Assembly: GCA_016764995.1 (NCBI GenBank)
Contig: JAESQU010000139.1
Coordinates: 1-33,725 of the forward strand
Direction of reading: 5' to 3'
Length of the DNA: 33,725 bases
Source of the DNA: SAR324 cluster bacterium
GTDB taxonomy: Bacteria; SAR324; NAC60-12
Shown here: one piece after another, positions 27,874-33,725 of the stretch
How positions within the stretch are numbered: position 1 is the stretch's first letter
Layout of the letters: each line of letters starts with the position of its first letter
Position numbers and translations under genes: made by a program
Notes under the pieces: model-generated
Databases searched by the model: none
Seen by the model: the letters and a program-made list of their open reading frames with translations, nothing else
Told to the model about the DNA's origin: nothing

Positions 27874-29346
27874 ATGACCATTGCTGAACTTGCTGAATAT
27901 AATTTGTTTTCCTGTTTGGAAAAATCCCACCTGCTGGATGTTGCAGACGAATCAAAAATTTGGTTTGCTCAACTCAATCTTCAAGACTGCCTAGAAAATG
28001 AACTTCCGGACGCAGGACAAATCGCGGACTATTTATTTTCAGAAATTGAGCTGCCTGAAATTCAACTCTTCCTGCTGCTGATTGAAAGAAATCGAATCGA
28101 ATCCTGGAGTGGAAACTCCAAGACTGTTGGTTTTCAGGAATTGGTTGAGATTAAGAACAACAACGTATATCAAAAAAATCAGCAAGCAACACTAAAAATG
28201 CGTGGCTGTGTCTGGAAAAACATGCTTGATACGGAAACTCTTCAGGAAATAATAACACAAAACCATGATGCTCCACTCGAAGCTGTAGCAAAAAACAGGC
28301 AGTGTGTCATCATCAATCCGGAACAAGCTTTAAGTTTGGAAGTCCTAAATATACCAAAACCATGGGGACATGAGGGATGGTATACCGGAGTCGAAAAACG
28401 TGGTGTGGTGAAGGTCGCAGACGAATATGGAAAAACAGAGTTGCCATATGCATTGAGTCTTTTTAAAAAACAACTTCTTGCGGACTCTTCTGAAACTTTG
28501 ATTTTGTTAAAAACACTAAATCCTGTCGCGGATGATGTGTTGGGAGATTTGTATTATGAAATGCATGAAGAAAAATGGGAAGTTTATGTTGTGACAGAAA
28601 TTGACAAAACTGCCTGGCCCTCTGGAACAGGCATCATCAAGGCAGGATTGCATCCGAATAAAATTTCTGCATATCAAGCAAAACACGGAACAAAATGGTC
28701 AGAATTTCTACTCAAAGATTTTAAAACAGCAATTGCTGAATACGAAAAAACACGCCGTCAAATAGATGAATCAAAAGAAACTATTTCCAGCAAATTGATT
28801 GTTCAGGAAATTGAACTCAGAGAGAAAGCAGCTGATTTTGTGGGTGACTTGTCTGTAAAAGTAGGGGACATTGTCAGCTTTCCTGTTTTTCAAATGCACT
28901 CTTTAAGACATGGAATCAAGGTCATAGAATTTCAAACACCGCATTATGAACGTCTTATTGTAATGTTTGCGCAAAAAGTTCTAACCCAAAATCATTGGGA
29001 TACCGAAGACGCTTTAAACAAAATGCTTCCGGAAATCTATCAAGCACCTCAACTGGAAAAACTACACAAATCGGCAGGAATACTGGTGGAGCGTTTTGTT
29101 GATTTTCCGCAATTTACCGCAGACCGTATTTCTTTGGATTCTGAACAGATTTGGCATGATCAACTCGACGGAAAATACCATTTGCTAATCACCATTTCCG
29201 GACAAGCTACCGTGATTCCGGAATACGGTCAGCCCGTAATTTTGAATCATGAAGACGCTTTGTTTTTACCGGTGCGAATGGGAAATTATAGCTTGAAAAG
29301 CACCGGAGATATTCCGCTAATTTGCTTAAAAGCAGTGCCGAAATAA
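27874..29346 (+). CDS. Large protein with mannose-6-phosphate isomerase/cupin-like features, function unknown
   Basis: VLNIPKPWGHEGWYTGVEKRGV; VKVGDIVSFPVFQMHSLRHGIKVIEFQTPHYERLIVMF; C-terminal cupin-like segment YHLLITISGQATVIPEYGQPVILNHEDALFLPVRMGNYSL. 3-bp gap from the upstream gene. Confidence 0.55.
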   Translation: MTIAELAEYNLFSCLEKSHLLDVADESKIWFAQLNLQDCLENELPDAGQIADYLFSEIELPEIQLFLLLIERNRIESWSGNSKTVGFQELVEIKNNNVYQKNQQATLKMRGCVWKNMLDTETLQEIITQNHDAPLEAVAKNRQCVIINPEQALSLEVLNIPKPWGHEGWYTGVEKRGVVKVADEYGKTELPYALSLFKKQLLADSSETLILLKTLNPVADDVLGDLYYEMHEEKWEVYVVTEIDKTAWPSGTGIIKAGLHPNKISAYQAKHGTKWSEFLLKDFKTAIAEYEKTRRQIDESKETISSKLIVQEIELREKAADFVGDLSVKVGDIVSFPVFQMHSLRHGIKVIEFQTPHYERLIVMFAQKVLTQNHWDTEDALNKMLPEIYQAPQLEKLHKSAGILVERFVDFPQFTADRISLDSEQIWHDQLDGKYHLLITISGQATVIPEYGQPVILNHEDALFLPVRMGNYSLKSTGDIPLICLKAVPK

Positions 29347-29349
29347 CAA

Positions 29350-31806
29350 ATGATCGTTGAAGTTGCCCTGAATTTACCGCTTCGTAAGACTTTTGATTAT
29401 CGCTGGCCGGATAATCTTGCCCGTGTTCCTGAAGCAGGTTTACAAGTACTTGTGCCGTTTGGCGTACAAAAAAAAGGTGGTGTTGTAGTTGGTGTAAAGG
29501 AACATTCAGAATTTACCAAATTGAGACTGGTAGAAACACTGGTTGATGAGGAACCGCTGTTTTCAGCAGAAATGCTGAAACTTAGCAAGTGGACTTCTGA
29601 ATACTATTTTTGTGCCTGGGGTGAAACATTGAATGCCGCGATTCCCGGTGGACTTTCCCTGCGTTTACGTACAACTTTTACTCCCCAAACAACCTCACTT
29701 CCAGGTCTGGACACGCTGAGCAAACAACCACTTAGTCTGCTTGATACCCAACAATCATGGACACAGCAGGAATGGATTCAGTGCAACCCTGATGAACATG
29801 ACCAAAAACTGCTGCGGAACTGGCTTGCCAAAGACTATATTCATTCAACTCAGGTGTTGCTGGGGAAAAAGACAAAACCAAAAATGGAACGTTGGATACG
29901 TCTGCTCAAAACTGATGATGATAAAACTGCTGCAAAACGACGTAAAACAAAACGACAGCAAATATTTGAAATCTTAAAAGAAAATCCGCAGATTTGCTGG
30001 AGTGAAATTCAAACCAGAGTCAATGCTCCTTCACAAATCATCAAGAAACTAAAAGAGGAAGGTTTCGTTGATTTTTTTGAAAAACGGGTTTACCGTCGAT
30101 TTATGGAAGGAGGTTTGCCTGAAATAGAAGCATTTCTGGATTTAAATCAGGAACAGAATTTAACTTTTAACAAAGTTTCCGATTCACTTAACAAAGGCAC
30201 TTACCGTACATTTTTACTGGAAGGTGTCACTGGCAGCGGAAAAACAGAAGTATATCTGCATGCGGTACGTGCCGCACTTAAATTGGGAAAATCATCTTTG
30301 ATTCTGGTTCCCGAAATTTCATTGACTCCACAGTTGGTCAACCGTTTCCGTTCACGTTTCGGTGACCTTGTGGCAGTTTTACACAGTGGAATGGATGACG
30401 GTGAGCGCTTTGATGAATGGTCGAGAGTACGAAACGGAATTGCAACAATTGTAATCGGCGCCCGTAGCGCGGTCTTTTCTCCTTTGAAAAACTTGGGACT
30501 GATCGTGATAGATGAAGAACACGACCCTTCATACAAACAGGGCGAGACTCCACGTTACCATGGACGAGATGTGGCTATTTTTCGTGGATATGAAACAGGT
30601 GCGACAGTATTGCTTGGTTCAGCCACTCCATCACTGGAATCCGCAAACAATGTAATCAATTCTAAATATGAGCTTTTACGCTTAACAGCACGTATCCATC
30701 AAGGACAATTACCACAAGTGAAACTTCTGGATATGAAAACTGTACCAAGCCAGAAAGGCAGTCCATATTTTTCCAGTGAATTGGTAGAAGCGCTCCGTCA
30801 ACGCCTACTGAGAAAAGAGCAAAGTATTGTATTTTTGAATCGCCGCGGATTTGCGCCTTTGGTACGTTGTTCAAAGTGCGAAACTACTTACACTTGCCCC
30901 AACTGTAGTTTGAGTTTAGTTTACCATCAAGGAGCAAACCAAGTCCGTTGTCATCAATGTGACTTTGTTAAACCACTACAAAATAGATGTCCGGATTGCG
31001 GCACAGATCAAGCCCCAAAAATTATCGGTACCGGAACAGAACAAGTTGAGGAAAATCTCAAAATGTTTTTTCCAGACGCGCGTATTTTACGGATGGATCG
31101 CGACACATTGCATGGCAAACACGCACTCTCCAAAATGCATGATCGTATCCGCAGACATGAAGTTGATATTGTGATTGGTACACAATTGGTAACCAAAGGA
31201 CATGACTTTCCGGAAGTAACTTTGGTGGGCGTAATTTTATCTGATTTATCGCTAAACATTCCGGATTTCCGCGCGAGTGAACGGACATTTCAATTATTGA
31301 CACAAGTTGCGGGACGCGCTGGACGAGGTTCCAAACCGGGTGAAGTGTTGATTCAAACTCATAATCCCAGGCACCACAGTTTACTTTGTGCCAAAGAACA
31401 CGACAATGCAAACTTCAGGGAGCTTGAACTGGAACGTAGACAAAACCTCCGGATGCCGCCTTTTCATTCGCTGACAATGATTGTCTGCAGTAGTCCTCGT
31501 GAAGAACGCGCGGAAAGTATCGCCAGGGCACTTGCCGAAAAAATTGAAATGATTATTTCAAACAAAAGACACGGTGCTCTTTCCGATTCAACTGGCAAAG
31601 TTAAAACTGCCGAAATTATTAAAATAATTGGACCAATTGAAGCTCCTATGAAAAAATTGCGTAACCGTTTCCGCTGGCAACTTTTGCTGAAAGCAGACAG
31701 TGTACGACCTCTTTCTCGCTTGCTGAAACAAGTTTTTGAAACTCCTACTTCAATAAGACGTGATGAGTTAATTCAGGTTGATGTTGATCCTCATCACCTG
31801 CTTTGA
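29350..31806 (+). CDS. priA: Primosomal protein N' (replication restart helicase PriA)
   Basis: FLLEGVTGSGKTEVYLHAV; LIVIDEEHDPSYKQGETPRYHGRDVA; Zn motifs CSKCETTYTCPNCSLSL...CHQC...CPDCG; ILGTQL-like IVIGTQLVTKGHDFPEVTLVGV. Confidence 0.97.
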   Translation: MIVEVALNLPLRKTFDYRWPDNLARVPEAGLQVLVPFGVQKKGGVVVGVKEHSEFTKLRLVETLVDEEPLFSAEMLKLSKWTSEYYFCAWGETLNAAIPGGLSLRLRTTFTPQTTSLPGLDTLSKQPLSLLDTQQSWTQQEWIQCNPDEHDQKLLRNWLAKDYIHSTQVLLGKKTKPKMERWIRLLKTDDDKTAAKRRKTKRQQIFEILKENPQICWSEIQTRVNAPSQIIKKLKEEGFVDFFEKRVYRRFMEGGLPEIEAFLDLNQEQNLTFNKVSDSLNKGTYRTFLLEGVTGSGKTEVYLHAVRAALKLGKSSLILVPEISLTPQLVNRFRSRFGDLVAVLHSGMDDGERFDEWSRVRNGIATIVIGARSAVFSPLKNLGLIVIDEEHDPSYKQGETPRYHGRDVAIFRGYETGATVLLGSATPSLESANNVINSKYELLRLTARIHQGQLPQVKLLDMKTVPSQKGSPYFSSELVEALRQRLLRKEQSIVFLNRRGFAPLVRCSKCETTYTCPNCSLSLVYHQGANQVRCHQCDFVKPLQNRCPDCGTDQAPKIIGTGTEQVEENLKMFFPDARILRMDRDTLHGKHALSKMHDRIRRHEVDIVIGTQLVTKGHDFPEVTLVGVILSDLSLNIPDFRASERTFQLLTQVAGRAGRGSKPGEVLIQTHNPRHHSLLCAKEHDNANFRELELERRQNLRMPPFHSLTMIVCSSPREERAESIARALAEKIEMIISNKRHGALSDSTGKVKTAEIIKIIGPIEAPMKKLRNRFRWQLLLKADSVRPLSRLLKQVFETPTSIRRDELIQVDVDPHHLL

Positions 31807-31898
31807 GACATAAAAATAATGGTGTGCCACATGGCTTTAGTTTTTGTTGAGGAAACGATTTATGATGTCGTCTTAAAATATTTAGCAGGATAAATTAA

Positions 31899-32534
31899 GT
31901 GGACTTTACACAATGGAGTCAACTGGCTCTAATCTGTATCATGGGAGCAATGTCTCCAGGCCCTAGCCTTGCGGTAATTTTACGAAACTCAGTTTCCGGA
32001 GGACGACAGCAGGGAGTTTTGACCGGAATCGGCCACGGTCTTGGCATCACGTTCTATGCGCTAATTGCGGTTGCAGGACTGGTTACAATTTTCAAAACAA
32101 TTCCTCATTTTTTCCTTGTTGCCCAAATAGTAGGTTCTATTTTTTTAATCTGGCTCGGCTCAAAAATGATCATCACAGCCCTGACTCACGAAAATGGCAA
32201 TTTTGAAACATCCCACTCTAAAGTCACAGGGCGCCAGGGATTTATTGAAGGCTTTTTAATTGCTTTCCTGAATCCCAAAATCGCAGCGTGGCTCTTGGCG
32301 CTATTCAGTCAGTTTGTACAACCCGACGCAGCACTCACAGAACAAATGCTAATCGTCTCAACAGTTGGCGGAATTGATACAATCTGGTATTGTCTTGTTG
32401 CTCTGCTTACTTCCTCAGGAGCGCTCGTTGAAGGTCTGAGAAGCAACGCCAAACGGATTGATTTTGGAATGGGGCTTTTGCTGATATTACTGGCGGCAGG
32501 AATGCTCTGGCGCGCGTTTAATCTCTTCAGCTAA
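31899..32534 (+). CDS. LysE/RhtB family amino-acid exporter
   Basis: GAMSPGPSLAVILRNSVSGGRQQGVLTGIGHGLGITFYALIAVAGL; multi-TM; GTG start. Confidence 0.9.
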   Translation: MDFTQWSQLALICIMGAMSPGPSLAVILRNSVSGGRQQGVLTGIGHGLGITFYALIAVAGLVTIFKTIPHFFLVAQIVGSIFLIWLGSKMIITALTHENGNFETSHSKVTGRQGFIEGFLIAFLNPKIAAWLLALFSQFVQPDAALTEQMLIVSTVGGIDTIWYCLVALLTSSGALVEGLRSNAKRIDFGMGLLLILLAAGMLWRAFNLFS

Positions 32535-32545
32535 AACAGAATTGC

Positions 32546-33031
32546 ATGGTAGAAATCAGGAAGGCCTTAAAACAGGATTTTGAACAGATTTGGAAAATTT
32601 TTCAACCAATTGTTTCCGCAGGCGAAACCTACCCTTATCCCAGGAATACCAGTAAAGAAGAAGCTTTCAGGATTTGGATAAAAGAACCGCAAAAAACTTT
32701 CGTCTGTCTGGAAAACAAACATATTCTTGGCACATATTATTTGAAACAAAATCAATCCGGACAAGGTAGCCACGTCTGCAACTGCGGTTATATGGTTTCA
32801 GCTGACGCAAGAGGGAAGGGTTTGGCCACATTCATGTGTGAACATTCACAAAAAGTTGCCAGAGAGTTGAACTACAAAGGCATGCAGTTCAATCTAGTTG
32901 TCGTCAGTAATGAGCAGGCTGTCCGCTTATGGAGCAAGCTGGGATTTGAAACTGCGGGCAAAATAACGAAGGCCTTTCAGCACCCAACTTTGGGCTACGT
33001 GGATGCACTGATTATGTACAAATGGCTCTGA
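32546..33031 (+). CDS. GNAT-family N-acetyltransferase
   Basis: VEIRKALKQDFEQIWKIF; GYMVSADARGKGLATFMCEHSQKVARELNYKGMQFNLVVVSNEQAVRLWSKLGFETAGKI. Confidence 0.9.
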   Translation: MVEIRKALKQDFEQIWKIFQPIVSAGETYPYPRNTSKEEAFRIWIKEPQKTFVCLENKHILGTYYLKQNQSGQGSHVCNCGYMVSADARGKGLATFMCEHSQKVARELNYKGMQFNLVVVSNEQAVRLWSKLGFETAGKITKAFQHPTLGYVDALIMYKWL

Positions 33032-33725
33032 AAACTGCTTGAAAATCCTTTTGCCGCTCAGCAATCAAACTCAGTTCATCTTCACTCCAACCCCGTTGTA
33101 CCCATTCTATCTCAAATGTTTCCCGCAGATTTCCAAGAAGCAGCAGTCGTAATTCCTTTTTGGAGAGTTCCGGATAGATTCCGGCAGATTCCAGCGAATG
33201 CATTTCCTGCCGCAAGTTAACTTCACTAACGTAAGGGAATATTTTAGCAATGAGATGAACTGAATCTTTGAGTGGAATGGAACCGTGCTGCAAAAAGACT
33301 CTTGCGGATGAGGAATCCGGACGGCGTATATTTCTTATTCTTTGCGCACTGCCGATAATTTTTTTCCCTTCTACCAAAATTTCATACGCAGACGGTTCCG
33401 CAAAACAAACGTGCGTATTGCTTTTTTCCTTTTGCGGACTTTCTTCCTGCAATTCCGGTTTAAGCCCCAATTTCTTGAAAAAGGCGTAAAATCCTTGTGC
33501 CAGATAACGGTAGTTGTCCAGCACGCCTCCGCGAAAATTTTGATCCAGAACTCCGCCGACTAAAGAATAAGTCAGGTCACCTCCATGTAAAACAGCTTTT
33601 CCGCCTGTTGTACGGCGGATGACAGGAATTCCGAGTTTCTTGCAGGACTCCAGATCAATGTACTTATCCAACTTTTCATTCCTGCCCAGCGAAAGAGTCG
33701 GACATTCCCAATCATAAATCCTGAA
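33012..33725 (-). CDS. Lipoate-protein ligase A-like (biotin/lipoate ligase fold), N-terminus beyond window
   Basis: Reverse frame open to the window edge: FRIYDWECPTLSLGRNEKLDKYIDLESCKKLGIPVIRRTTGGKAVLHGGDLTYSLV...EILVEGKKIIGSAQRI...VFLQHGSIPL. Confidence 0.88.
   Translation of the reverse strand, partial: FRIYDWECPTLSLGRNEKLDKYIDLESCKKLGIPVIRRTTGGKAVLHGGDLTYSLVGGVLDQNFRGGVLDNYRYLAQGFYAFFKKLGLKPELQEESPQKEKSNTHVCFAEPSAYEILVEGKKIIGSAQRIRNIRRPDSSSARVFLQHGSIPLKDSVHLIAKIFPYVSEVNLRQEMHSLESAGIYPELSKKELRLLLLGNLRETFEIEWVQRGWSEDELSLIAERQKDFQAVFRAICT

Overview
The window is a 33.7-kb bacterial chromosomal segment, moderately AT-rich, and mostly housekeeping. The core is rimP-nusA-infB-rbfA-truB-rpsO-pnp (17876-26707). 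Around it are dnaA, priA, uppP, a heptosyltransferase, a polyprenyl synthetase, mobA, and assorted metabolic and transport genes: agmatinase-like, IclR, GST, fused oligopeptide ABC ATPase, DAO-type FAD oxidoreductase, DapA-like, LysE and GNAT. Partial genes sit at both edges, a methyltransferase-like CDS on the left and a lipoate-ligase-like CDS on the right. No CRISPR-Cas, prophage, tRNA or rRNA was seen. The most notable observations are: (1) strong enrichment of the palindromic hexamer TCCGGA, about 80 copies by eye, resembling a highly iterated palindrome; (2) a translationally coupled HtrA/Deg-like protease with an apparent frameshift and a paralogous pseudoprotease in which all three triad positions appear substituted; (3) a REP-associated tyrosine transposase (RAYT) with a 49-bp-period REP array, a REP embedded in frame in its own coding sequence, and a stop codon supplied by a REP; (4) a 29-unit 9-bp tandem repeat encoding an (X-E-V)n acidic tail on NusA; (5) a divergent MurI-like racemase coupled to a ManA/cupin-like protein of unknown function; (6) a nested hairpin in the rpsO-pnp spacer. 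All calls come from reading the sequence; no database search was possible.
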